The notes under the pieces: generated by a model
Told to the model about the DNA's origin: nothing
Database searches by the model: none
Seen by the model: the letters and a program-made list of their open reading frames with translations, nothing else
Shown: positions 1 to 7,511 of the stretch, one piece after another
Layout: each line of letters opens with the position of its first letter
Numbering within the stretch: position 1 is the first letter of the stretch
Translations under genes and position numbers: made by a program
DNA from: Halorussus halobius
GTDB taxonomy: Archaea; Halobacteriota; Halobacteria; Halobacteriales; Haladaptataceae
Reading direction: 5' to 3'
Assembly: GCF_004765805.1 (NCBI RefSeq)
Contig: NZ_ML219773.1
Location: 806,001 to 870,000 of the forward strand
DNA length: 64,000 nucleotides

Positions 1-103
1 CGAGGACCACGAAGTGCGCGCCCGGGATCAGCGCCTCGGCGATGGACAGTCCGACCCCGGCGACGAGGAGCAGCATCGGGAGCGAGTCCAGCAGCGGTTC
101 CAT
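1..103 (-). CDS. NfeD-like membrane protein, N-terminal fragment
   Basis: Only the first 34 residues are in the window; the gene runs off the left edge. Reading from the ATG at 103 gives a hydrophobic start with a motif IAEALIPGAHF, which resembles the N-terminal membrane segment of archaeal NfeD-like proteins. Those proteins usually have a few membrane helices followed by an OB-fold and often accompany stomatin/prohibitin-type partners; the partner is not visible here. A TATA-like stretch (126-133 on the minus strand) lies about 27 nt upstream of the ATG, consistent with a leaderless start. Family assignment rests on a short fragment. Confidence 0.6.
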   Translation of the reverse strand, partial: MEPLLDSLPMLLLVAGVGLSIAEALIPGAHFVVL

Positions 104-465
104 ACCATCGTCTTGGGAGCCGCGCGGGTTAACGTTTTGCAGTCGGTCGAAGAGCAGCGTTCGGATACGTCAGTCGTCGTAGCGATACGGTCTCGAACGC
201 CTTCGGCGCGCTCTCCGACGACGCTGGAACTGCAGACGTTTCCCCGAAAGCCCTCGGCGCGCTCGCGGTCGCTCAGCAACATATTCGACGGACGTGGTTG
301 CGTCGAATAGTGGTCGCTGAGGCGACCACGGGCCTGCGGCCCGCGAGCGCGCCTCGCCCGTTCAGTCCACCAGGGACGTGGGTTGGTTCGCCGAGCGCAC
401 CCAGTGGTTGGTCGCGCTTATCCGAGTATCGCCCGGTCGTTGCCTCACGAAGCGTGACGCGACGA
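104..465. repeat. Intergenic spacer with dispersed GC-rich repeat
   Basis: No credible gene. The spacer carries a copy of a degenerate repeat seen elsewhere in the window: 30 bases at 245-274 (CGAAAGCCCTCGGCGCGCTC plus ten more) are identical to 56952-56981. The following GCGAGCGCGCCTCGCCC segment near 345-360 also recurs near 57065. Open frames across it on both strands have no protein-like features. Confidence 0.6.
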
Positions 466-1395
466 TCACCGCAGTTCGTCGTACAGCTGTTCGGCCGCCG
501 TGCGAACGGCCTCGGTACTCTCGCGCTCGGCCGACCAGCCCAGCCCAGCGGCCTTCTCGACCGACAGGGCCATCTTGGGTACGTCGCCGGTCCAGCCCCG
601 GTCGCCACCCGTGTACTCGAAGGCGGGGTCACACCCCACCACGTCGCTGACGATCTCGGCGATGCGCGTGACCGAGACCGTGGTCCGCGTGCCCAGATTG
701 TAGACGTTCGCGGGGTCGTCGGCGCGTTCGACCACGTGTTCCATCCCGGCCACGCAGTCCTCGACGTGGAGGTAGGACTTCTCCTGGCGGCCGTCGCCCA
801 GGATGGTGAGTTCTGTGGGGTCGTCGAGCAACTTCTCGATGAAATCGGAGATGACGTTGTTGCGCTGGTGGGGACCGACAACGTTCGAGAACCGGAACAG
901 CCACGCCGTGAAGTCGTGCGAGTGGGCGTACGTGGTGAACAGTCCCTCGGCGGCCAGCTTGCTCGCACCGTAGGTGCTGACGGGTTCGAGCGGTCCGAAG
1001 TCCTCGGGCGTGGGGCGAGGTGCCTCGCCGTAGACGGCCGACGAGGAGGCGAACGCCACTTTCGAGAGGCCCACCTCGTCCATGCGTTCGAGCAGGTTGT
1101 ACGTCATCCGGTTGTTGGCCTCGAACACCCGGCGGTGGTCGCCCCGGTTGACGTCCGACAGCGCCGCGAGGTGGAAGACCAGGTCGAGGTCGCCGGTCAC
1201 GACCTCGGCCACGTCGTCGGGGTCGGTGAGGTCGGCCTCGACGAACGTGGCCTCCTCGGGGACCCACTCGCGTCTGCCCTTCGAGCAGTCGTCGGCGACG
1301 AGCACGTCGTTGGCCCCGACCAGCGACTCGGTGAGGTGGGTGCCGATGAGCCCGGCACCCCCGGTGACCAGCACCGACTTCCCGGAGAGTTCCAT
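466..1395 (-). CDS. NAD-dependent epimerase/dehydratase (extended SDR)
   Basis: A 309-residue extended short-chain dehydrogenase/reductase, acting on nucleotide sugars by family (UDP-glucose 4-epimerase or related). The N-terminal Rossmann motif TGGAGLIG (residues 11-18), the Ser-rich ASSSAVYG stretch (116-123) and the catalytic YGASK (Tyr142, Lys146) are all intact. Length is typical. The ATG at 1395 is preceded on its strand by a TATA-like ATATATC (about 1418-1424). It stands alone, with no sugar-transfer genes next to it, so the exact substrate cannot be told. It could equally be a dTDP- or GDP-sugar enzyme. Confidence 0.85.
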   Translation of the reverse strand: MELSGKSVLVTGGAGLIGTHLTESLVGANDVLVADDCSKGRREWVPEEATFVEADLTDPDDVAEVVTGDLDLVFHLAALSDVNRGDHRRVFEANNRMTYNLLERMDEVGLSKVAFASSSAVYGEAPRPTPEDFGPLEPVSTYGASKLAAEGLFTTYAHSHDFTAWLFRFSNVVGPHQRNNVISDFIEKLLDDPTELTILGDGRQEKSYLHVEDCVAGMEHVVERADDPANVYNLGTRTTVSVTRIAEIVSDVVGCDPAFEYTGGDRGWTGDVPKMALSVEKAAGLGWSAERESTEAVRTAAEQLYDELR

Positions 1396-1838
1396 GGGGG
1401 AGATAGCGGCCGATTTACGGATATATCTTTACGTTCGGGAGGGCGTTCGAATCGCTTCGCGGAGTGTTCGGCGACGACACCGACGGCGTGAGAGTGTTCG
1501 GCGCGGATAGCTATCGATTGAGCCGAGGGGACACCGCAACCGCACCGCAACCACGCCGTACCACAGCCGTAGGCCTCACACCTCCCCAACCTCCTGCGGT
1601 CCTCGCTTCGCTGTGGTCCTCGTCCCTCGCGCGCTTGGGCGCGCTCACGAGAGAGCGCGCCAGCGCGCGCCGTGGTGGTCACGTGAACGCCAGCGCGCGC
1701 CGGGGTCAGTCATGGTACTCGAATGCGTCGGGGGTCGGGACGGGCGACCGGGCTGCTCTCGCCCGCGTCACCGTTCCGACCGACGCCGCGTCCCCTTTTT
1801 CCGGAACCACTAAGCGCGGAGCGCCACTACGCCGGGCC
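1396..1838. repeat. Intergenic spacer with repeat remnants
   Basis: A 443-bp spacer between divergent genes. The stretch 1575-1710 shows two copies of CCAGCGCGCGCC (about 1660-1671 and 1690-1701) plus phrases such as CCTGCGGTCCTCGCTTCGCT. Related wording recurs at 38950-39046 and 47500-47520. No gene is supported here. Confidence 0.55.
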
Positions 1839-2933
1839 ATGAACCGCATCATCGGCGACCGCGACCTCTCGGAGACGCCGTTCTCGGCCGAACAGGCGCG
1901 GGCCACCTTCCGGGAACTGGTTCGGGCGCGGGCGTTCGACGACCGAGCGCTCGCGCTCCAGCGACGCGGCTGGATGAGCAGTTGGCCGCCCTACCGGGGC
2001 CAGGAGGGCTCGCAGGTCGGGGCCGCGCTGGCGATGGCCGACGACGACTGGCTGGTTCCGACCTACCGCTCGAACGCGATGCAGATAGCCCGCGGCGTCC
2101 CGATGAGCGACGTCCTGCTGTTCCGCCGGGGCCGCCCGGAGTTCCACTCGGGCCACGACGTGCCAGCCCTCCCGCAGGCGGTCCCCATCGCCACCCAGAT
2201 TCCCCACGCGGCGGGCATCGGCATGGCGATGAACTACGAGCGACAGGTGAAAGGCGACGGTGAGAAAGCCAGCGACGGCGCGGACGCCCCGGACAACGCC
2301 GCCGCCCTCTGTTACTTCGGTGACGGCGCGACCAGCGAGGGCGACTTCCACGAGGGCATGAACTTCGCGGGCGTGTTCGACGCCCCGACCGTCTTCTTCT
2401 GCGAGAACAACGAGTGGGCCATCAGCCTGCCGCGCCACCGCCAGACCGCAAGCGACACCATCGCCCAGAAGGCCGACGCCTACGGCTTCGAGGGCGTGCA
2501 GGTCGACGGCAACGACCCGCTCGCGGTGCGGGAGACGGTCGCCGAAGCGCTCGACTCGGCCCGAGACGGCGACCCCGTGCTGGTCGAGAGCCTGACCTAC
2601 CGACAGGGTGCCCACACGACCAGCGACGACCCGAGCCAGTACGAGGAGGTGCGCCGCGAGTTGCCCGACTGGCGGACCGCCGACCCGCTCGACCGGTACG
2701 AGGAGTATCTCCGCGAGCAGGACGTCCTCGACGACGAGTTCGTCGCGGAAGTCGAAGCGGAGGTCGAGACCCAACTCGACGAGGCGGTCGAGCGCGCCGA
2801 GTCGGTCGACCCGGGCGACCCCCACGACGTGTTCGACCGGGTCTACGCCGACCTGCCGCCGCGACTGCGCGACCAGAAGGCGTGGCTCGACTCGTTCCGA
2901 GCCGACCGCGAGGTACAGGAACTCGACCACTGA
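1839..2933 (+). CDS. 2-oxoacid dehydrogenase E1 component, alpha subunit
   Basis: A 364-residue thiamine-pyrophosphate enzyme of the pyruvate/branched-chain 2-oxoacid dehydrogenase E1-alpha family, which decarboxylates a 2-oxoacid and passes the acyl group to lipoyl-E2. The TPP/Mg motif begins at GDGATSEGDF (161-170) and ends at the Asn pair of ENNEWAIS (190-191); the PYRGQEGSQVG segment (51-61) is also typical. The ATG at 1839 was chosen because it starts the conserved domain; the upstream open frame runs through repeat-like spacer. Oddity: no E1-beta, E2 or E3 gene is adjacent, so partner and substrate are unknown. The next gene is on the opposite strand. Confidence 0.87.
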   Translation: MNRIIGDRDLSETPFSAEQARATFRELVRARAFDDRALALQRRGWMSSWPPYRGQEGSQVGAALAMADDDWLVPTYRSNAMQIARGVPMSDVLLFRRGRPEFHSGHDVPALPQAVPIATQIPHAAGIGMAMNYERQVKGDGEKASDGADAPDNAAALCYFGDGATSEGDFHEGMNFAGVFDAPTVFFCENNEWAISLPRHRQTASDTIAQKADAYGFEGVQVDGNDPLAVRETVAEALDSARDGDPVLVESLTYRQGAHTTSDDPSQYEEVRRELPDWRTADPLDRYEEYLREQDVLDDEFVAEVEAEVETQLDEAVERAESVDPGDPHDVFDRVYADLPPRLRDQKAWLDSFRADREVQELDH

Positions 2934-2961
2934 CGCGCCGGGACGGTGTGCGCCCCGCCGC

Positions 2962-3192
2962 TCAGTCGATAGCCATGTACGTCTTGGTGTCGGCCACGCC
3001 GTCGAGCCCCGAGACGTCCGAGGAGGCGGCGTGCAGCACGTCGTACACCTCCTCGGCGTCGGCCTCGGCGACCACGTCGAACTCGCCCGCGACGACGTGG
3101 GCCTCCGTCACCCGGTCGAGGCTCCGGACCGCAGCCAGCACGTCGCCCGAGCGCCCGGCGGCGGTCTTCACCATGATGAACGCGTGGACCAT
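2962..3192 (-). CDS. Stand-alone Lrp/AsnC ligand-binding (RAM) domain protein
   Basis: A 76-residue protein consisting of an AsnC-type effector domain with no DNA-binding helix-turn-helix. It starts MVHAFIMVKT and contains VVAGEFDVVAEAD, the pattern of the RAM beta-alpha-beta-beta-alpha-beta fold. Such domains oligomerise and bind amino acids. It lies upstream of, and divergent from, trkA, and its close relative at 3974 follows trkA directly, so both probably modulate potassium uptake or its regulation (inference). Promoter space to trkA is only about 85 bp and shared. Confidence 0.85.
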   Translation of the reverse strand: MVHAFIMVKTAAGRSGDVLAAVRSLDRVTEAHVVAGEFDVVAEADAEEVYDVLHAASSDVSGLDGVADTKTYMAID

Positions 3193-3277
3193 CGCTGTGT
3201 GTGATTCCGTACCACGCGAGAAAAACCTTTGGGCGGGGTAACATTATTGAACGCGCCGCGCGTACGGTGGCGTATCC

Positions 3278-3973
3278 ATGCGATTTGTTATCATTGGTGG
3301 GGGACGGGTCGGTCTGCGGACGGCCCGCGTGCTCCGCGAGGAGGGCCACGACGTGACGCTCGTGGAGGCCGACGCGGACAAGGCCGACCGGGCGCGCACC
3401 GACGACTTCGAGGTGGTCGAGGGGGACGGTTCGAGCGAGGCCGTCCTGGAAGCGGCCGACCTCCCAACTGCCGACGCCGTGGGCGCGCTCACGGGCGACC
3501 TCAACGTCAACTTCGCGGCGTGCATGGTCGGCAAGCACCACGGCGCGCGCACCGTCCTGCGCATCGACGAGGACTACCGCGAGGACATCTACCGGAAGTT
3601 CGCCAGCGACGTCGACGAGGTTGTCTACCCCGAGCGCCTCGGCGCAATCGGCGCGAAGAACGCGCTGCTCGGCGGGAACGTCCGCGCCATCGCCGACGTC
3701 GCCCAGAACCTGCAGGTGGTCGAGCTCACCATCACCGACGAGTCGCCGATGAACGGCTACTCCATCAGCGAACTCTCGTTGCCCGCCAACTCGCGCGTCC
3801 TCGCGTTCGGCAAGGAGGACGCGCCGATGGGTATCCCGCTCCCCGACGACTCGCTTGCGGCCGGCGACCGACTCGCCGTACTGGCCGACTTCGACGTGTT
3901 AGAGGACGTCCGACGGATTCTCGTGGGCGACGCCAGCAGGGCCACCGCCGACGCGATGCGGGGAGGGACGTAG
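3278..3973 (+). CDS. trkA: TrkA-family potassium uptake regulatory protein
   Basis: A 231-residue cytosolic protein that gates Trk/Ktr-type potassium channels by binding NAD(H) or ATP. The N-terminal RCK Rossmann domain has GGGRVGLRTA at residues 7-16 and an acidic end to strand beta-2 (LVEADADK). The C-terminal half is the TrkA-C (RCK-C) domain. The length fits a single RCK-N plus RCK-C unit; classical bacterial TrkA has two. No TrkH membrane subunit is in the window, so the partner channel is encoded elsewhere. The stop codon abuts the next gene directly at 3974. Confidence 0.9.
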   Translation: MRFVIIGGGRVGLRTARVLREEGHDVTLVEADADKADRARTDDFEVVEGDGSSEAVLEAADLPTADAVGALTGDLNVNFAACMVGKHHGARTVLRIDEDYREDIYRKFASDVDEVVYPERLGAIGAKNALLGGNVRAIADVAQNLQVVELTITDESPMNGYSISELSLPANSRVLAFGKEDAPMGIPLPDDSLAAGDRLAVLADFDVLEDVRRILVGDASRATADAMRGGT

Positions 3974-4204
3974 ATGGTCACCGCCTACGTCATGGTCAAG
4001 GTCAACACCGGCGAGGCCGACCGACTCAAGAACGCCATCCTCGACCTCGACGGCGTGGTCGACGCCCACATCGTCGCGGGCGACGTGGACATCGTGGCCA
4101 AACTCGACGTCGACTCGCCGGGCGACGTCAAGGCCATCGCCGCCGACGGCATCCAGGGGATAGGGGGCGTCGAGGGAACCCACACCTACGTCGCGATGGA
4201 GTAG
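3974..4204 (+). CDS. Stand-alone Lrp/AsnC RAM domain protein, co-transcribed with trkA
   Basis: A 76-residue single RAM domain, paralogous to the protein at 2962-3192 (same length, MV-x-A-x-(V/I)MVK start, HIVAGDVDIVAKLD). The ATG begins immediately after the trkA stop, so translation is probably coupled. It has no DNA-binding domain and could bind an amino acid or pair with full-length Lrp proteins. Its position ties it to potassium transport control, an inference from context only. Confidence 0.85.
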   Translation: MVTAYVMVKVNTGEADRLKNAILDLDGVVDAHIVAGDVDIVAKLDVDSPGDVKAIAADGIQGIGGVEGTHTYVAME

Positions 4205-4211
4205 CCGTGAC

Positions 4212-4787
4212 TCACCGGGAGCCCCGCGACCCGCCCTCGTCGTAGTTCTGGGTCGCCCGTTCGCGGAAGCTCGCCGCCGGCTCCCGGTAGTCGTAGCCGG
4301 GGACCAGCCCCTGCACCCACGTCCCTTCGACGTACTCCACGACGGCTTTCGCGTCCTCGGCCGCCCGCTCGGGGTCGTCTCGCTCGAACGCCACCGTGAC
4401 GACGACCGACTCGCCCTCGCGCTCGACGGTGGGGGCCGCCGCCACCTCGGCGTCGGCCACGGTGTGGGCGTCCGCGAGGCGACGGTCGAGGGTGTCGAAC
4501 CAGCCGTCCTGCACGACCGGCGCGACCGTCTCGCCCTCGACCACGGCGTCGAGAGTCGGGACTCGAACGACGACGCGGTACTCCCGGCGGTCGGTGTCGC
4601 CGTCTCGACCCGGGTCGTTCTCGACGCTGACCCCGCCCTCGAACGGGGTGAAGCCGACCCCGAACTCGACTCGGTCGGTCGCGTCGGTTCCCCCGCTCGA
4701 CTCGTCTCCCTCGCCCGATTCCTCGCGGTCGGCTCGCTCGAACGAGGGGTGTTCCCGGAAGGTGCGCTCGATTCGTTTGTCGGTCAC
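4212..4787 (-). CDS. Conserved haloarchaeal protein (DUF5813-like)
   Basis: About 191 residues, very acidic, with no membrane segments. I do not recognise a function; the pattern (RIERTFREHPSF near the start and a C-terminal EYVEGTWVQGLVPGYDY) resembles a haloarchaea-only family I recall as DUF5813, which I cannot verify here. The GTG at 4787 (TDKRIERTF) is preferred as start; an ATG at 4820 would add 11 residues with no conserved look. It is convergent with the trkA operon and divergent from the ABC exporter. Confidence 0.7.
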   Translation of the reverse strand: MTDKRIERTFREHPSFERADREESGEGDESSGGTDATDRVEFGVGFTPFEGGVSVENDPGRDGDTDRREYRVVVRVPTLDAVVEGETVAPVVQDGWFDTLDRRLADAHTVADAEVAAAPTVEREGESVVVTVAFERDDPERAAEDAKAVVEYVEGTWVQGLVPGYDYREPAASFRERATQNYDEGGSRGSR

Positions 4788-4883
4788 GTCGCCCGGTAGG
4801 CGCGTCGTCGACAAGGGCATTGTGACTGGCCGCTCCGAACGCCATATCTACCGGGCTCCCGGGCGTAATATACAACGAAAACA

Positions 4884-4896
4884 GTTATTACGTAAC
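4884..4896. promoter_or_regulatory. Palindrome in divergent promoter region
   Basis: GTTATTACGTAAC, an inverted repeat containing the perfect palindrome TTACGTAA, sits 23-35 nt upstream of the ABC ATPase start, exactly where its TATA box should be. It could be a TATA element overlapped by an operator. No known regulator motif is recognised. Confidence 0.4.
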
Positions 4897-4918
4897 GAAT
4901 CGCAACCGCGAAAATACT

Positions 4919-5977
4919 ATGGATGCGTCACCGCAGTCCGAACCGCCGAACGAGTACAGTTCCGACGCTCCACCTGCGGTCGCCGTCGACGGATTGGAAA
5001 AGCAGTACGGGAGCGGCGACGACGCGGTTCGGGCGGTCGACGGCGTCAGCTTCGAGGTCGACCCCGGTACCGCCGTCGGTCTACTCGGCCCCAACGGCGC
5101 GGGCAAGACGACCACCATCAAGTCGCTGCTCGCGCTCATCGTCCCCACGGCCGGCACCGTCCGAATCGACGGGGTCGACGTCCACGACCGCCCCGGCGAC
5201 GCCTACGAGCGGATGGGCGCGATGCTGGAGGGCGCGCGCAACGTCTACTGGCGGCTCACGGTCCGCGAGAACGTCCGCTTCTTCTCGGCGCTGGCTGGCA
5301 ACGAACCCAACGAGCGGGAGGCCCGCCACGACGAACTGCTGGCGCAGTTCGGGCTCGCAGACGAGGCCGACACCCCGGTCCGGGAACTGTCGCGCGGGCA
5401 GAAACAGAAGGTGTCGCTGGCGTGTACGATGGCGCGGGACGCCGACGTGGTCTTTCTCGACGAACCGACGCTCGGCCTCGACGTCGAGAGTTCGCTCGAA
5501 CTCCGGCGGGAACTCCGGAGCCTCGTCGAGGACGACGGCGTCACCGTGTTGCTGTCGAGTCACGACATGGACGTCATCGAGGCGGTGTGTGACCGCGTCG
5601 TCATCATGAACGAGGGGCGCGTCGTGGCCGACGACACCGTCGACGACCTGCTCAACCTGTTCAACGCCCAGGTGTACGAGGTGACCGTCGCGGAGTCGCT
5701 CGGCGACGACGTCCGCGAGCAGCTCCGGTCGGCGTTCGGCGTCGAGTCGTTCGACGCCCGGGCGGACGGGACCCGGTTTCGCGTCCACGTCACGGGCGAC
5801 GAGTTCTACGAGGTGGTCGAGACGCTCCGGTCGGCCGAGCTCTCGGTCCGGTCGTTCGACACCGTCGAGCCCGACCTCGAGGAGGTGTTCCTCCGGGTCA
5901 CCGAGCGGTCGGACGAAGCCGACGCGAGCGGCGACGACGCCGATGCACCGCCCGTCAGCCGAGGTGTGAGCCGATGA
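4919..5977 (+). CDS. ABC exporter ATP-binding protein
   Basis: A 352-residue ATPase that powers an ABC-2 type exporter. Walker A GPNGAGKT is at 57-64, the signature is LSRGQKQKVSL, and Walker B with the catalytic Glu is VVFLDEPTLGLD, followed by the H-loop SSHDMD. The C-terminal ~90 residues form the extra domain common in drug/antibiotic-type exporters (DUF4162-like). The stop overlaps the permease start at 5974 (ATGA), indicating coupled translation. Substrate unknown. The ATG is leaderless with an AT-rich element 27 nt upstream. Confidence 0.92.
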   Translation: MDASPQSEPPNEYSSDAPPAVAVDGLEKQYGSGDDAVRAVDGVSFEVDPGTAVGLLGPNGAGKTTTIKSLLALIVPTAGTVRIDGVDVHDRPGDAYERMGAMLEGARNVYWRLTVRENVRFFSALAGNEPNEREARHDELLAQFGLADEADTPVRELSRGQKQKVSLACTMARDADVVFLDEPTLGLDVESSLELRRELRSLVEDDGVTVLLSSHDMDVIEAVCDRVVIMNEGRVVADDTVDDLLNLFNAQVYEVTVAESLGDDVREQLRSAFGVESFDARADGTRFRVHVTGDEFYEVVETLRSAELSVRSFDTVEPDLEEVFLRVTERSDEADASGDDADAPPVSRGVSR

Positions 5978-6801
5978 GCAACGCCAGGGCGGACGCCTCG
6001 GACGACGGCCCCGTCGGCGTCTCAACGCTCCTGCGTCAACTGCTCGTCCAGAAGTTCCTGCTCATGGTTCGGTATCGGGTCGACTTCCTCGGGAGCATCG
6101 TGGGGGCGTACGTCTTCTTCGCCATCCTCTTTTTCGGCGGGCAGGCGGCAGTGTCCAGCGTGGGCGGCGGGGCCGGTGCCCTCGGGTCGACGCTGGACGG
6201 GTTCATCGTCGGGTGGTTCCTCTACACGATGGCGCAGGCGGCGTACTTCAGTCTCGCCAGCGGCGTCACCCAGGAGTCCGAGTGGGGCACCTTCGAGCAA
6301 CTGTACATGTCGCCGTACGGCTTCGGGACGGTCATGACCTCGAAGGTGGTCGTCAACCTCGTCGAGAGCGTGTTCTTCGGCGGGGTCATGCTGGCGTTGA
6401 TGCTCGTAACGACCGGCCGCACGCTCTCGGTCGACCTCGTGACCATCGCCCCGGTCACGCTGCTGGCGCTGCTGTCGGTCGTCGGGCTCGGGTTCGTGTT
6501 CGCGGGGCTGGCGCTCGTCTACAAGCGCATCGACAGCTTCTCCCAACTCATGCAGTTCGCCATCATCGGCCTCATCGCGGCACCCGCGGCGGGGCTCTCG
6601 CCGCTGCGATTCCTGCCACTTGTCCAGGGGTCGGCCATGCTCCAGGAGGCGATGCGGCAGGGCACCCGGCTCTGGGAGTTCTCGGGGCTCGAAATCGGCG
6701 TGCTGGTCGGGACTGCGGTCGTCTACTCGGTGGCGGGATACGCGGTGTTCCGTTACTGCTCGCGGGTCGCCCGCGAGCGTGGCGTGATGGGCCACTACTG
6801 A
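5974..6801 (+). CDS. ABC-2 type exporter permease
   Basis: A 275-residue membrane protein with about six hydrophobic segments, partner of the ATPase at 4919. Visible helices include VGAYVFFAILFFGGQAA near 47-63, LLALLSVVGLGFVFAGLALV in the middle and GVLVGTAVVYSVAGYAVF near the end. The short cytoplasmic N-terminus and the pattern ESEWGTFEQLYMSPYG are typical of ABC-2 permeases. Such pairs export drugs, lipids or polysaccharides; nothing nearby identifies the cargo. Confidence 0.88.
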   Translation: MSNARADASDDGPVGVSTLLRQLLVQKFLLMVRYRVDFLGSIVGAYVFFAILFFGGQAAVSSVGGGAGALGSTLDGFIVGWFLYTMAQAAYFSLASGVTQESEWGTFEQLYMSPYGFGTVMTSKVVVNLVESVFFGGVMLALMLVTTGRTLSVDLVTIAPVTLLALLSVVGLGFVFAGLALVYKRIDSFSQLMQFAIIGLIAAPAAGLSPLRFLPLVQGSAMLQEAMRQGTRLWEFSGLEIGVLVGTAVVYSVAGYAVFRYCSRVARERGVMGHY

Positions 6802-6817
6802 GCCTCGTTTTGACCGA

Positions 6818-6901
6818 TTTCCACGACGCGCTGGTTGTGCGAGCGCACGGGACGCTCGCGGTGGCGCGCGTCGGGAGAATGCGAGGGATGGGATTCGAAC
6901 C
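6818..6901 (-). repeat. Upstream copy of 84-bp repeat carrying a tRNA-Leu 3' end
   Basis: This 84-bp segment matches 6983-7066 at about 81 of 84 positions. Its last 22 bases (6880-6901) are identical to the final 22 nt of the tRNA-Leu gene at 7045-7129 (T-arm half plus acceptor). Beyond them the similarity to the tRNA stops, so this is a fragment and not a gene. Such 3'-end duplications are what tRNA-targeting integrases leave behind, but no integrase is present. Confidence 0.8.
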
Positions 6902-6982
6902 ACGCCCAGACGTTCCTGCTCGGTCACGTCCGTTCCCTGCGCGGGCGTGCGACTGGTCTACTTCGAATCCCGCTCTGTTCGG

Positions 6983-7066
6983 TTTCCACGACGCGCTGGT
7001 TTTGCGAGCGCACGGGGCGCTCGCCGTGGCGCGCGTCGGGAGAATGCGAGGGATGGGATTCGAACC
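6983..7066 (-). repeat. Downstream copy of 84-bp repeat, overlapping tRNA-Leu
   Basis: Second copy of the direct repeat at 6818-6901. It ends inside the functional tRNA-Leu gene, sharing the tRNA's terminal 22 nt. The two copies start 165 bp apart and differ at three positions. Confidence 0.8.
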
Positions 7067-7129
7067 CATGGACTCCTACGAGAGCGGGTCTTAAGCCCGC
7101 CGCCGTTGGCCAGGCTGGGCAACCCTCGC
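7045..7129 (-). tRNA. tRNA-Leu (anticodon TAA)
   Basis: The minus strand folds as a type II tRNA: acceptor GCGAGGG (7129-7123) pairs with CCCTCGC (7052-7046), with discriminator A at 7045. The anticodon stem GCGGG/CCCGC encloses loop CTTAAGA, giving anticodon TAA. A long variable arm (TCTCGTAGGAG region) and GGTTCGAATCC T-loop confirm leucine type. No intron and no encoded CCA. About 85 nt. Confidence 0.95.
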
Positions 7130-7262
7130 GCGATTCAGGGTTGTCGGGTCGGCAGGAAGTGGGTTTCGGTCCGGTCGAAACCGGTCCCAGCGAGACCGGA
7201 TTCGAACTCTCCGTTTGTCGAAAGTATTAATTCGAGGGTACCACACGGTACGGACGAAACAC

Positions 7263-7511
7263 ATGACCGGCGGACTCGCGAGGGGATTGTTCTGCAGCCC
7301 GCTCAAGCCGTCGTCGTTCGTCGCGGCGCGGACCGACACGGACGCGTCGGAACGACTGGTACAGCTCCGGCCGGCGCTCCTCGAGACGCATCTGACGCTG
7401 AAACCCACGCTCGTCTGGCTCGGGCTGACGGTAGCGACGGGACTGCTCGCGACGGTGGTCCTGCTTGCTAACCTCGACTTGCTCGGCTCGAACGGAACCG
7501 AGAGCGAATGA
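7263..7511 (+). CDS. Small single-pass membrane protein
   Basis: An 82-residue protein with one strong hydrophobic segment (VWLGLTVATGLLATVVLLANL, residues about 52-72). The ATG at 7263 lies about 35 nt after an AT-rich GTATTAATT. Its stop overlaps the start of the beta-propeller lipoprotein (7508-7511, ATGATG), so the two are probably translated together. No family recognised. It may be a membrane anchor or accessory for the lipoprotein (inference). Confidence 0.6.
   Translation: MTGGLARGLFCSPLKPSSFVAARTDTDASERLVQLRPALLETHLTLKPTLVWLGLTVATGLLATVVLLANLDLLGSNGTESE

Noticed and set aside
6880..6901. A second tRNA gene
   Set aside because: Only the last 22 nt of tRNA-Leu are present; no anticodon or D arm can be built.
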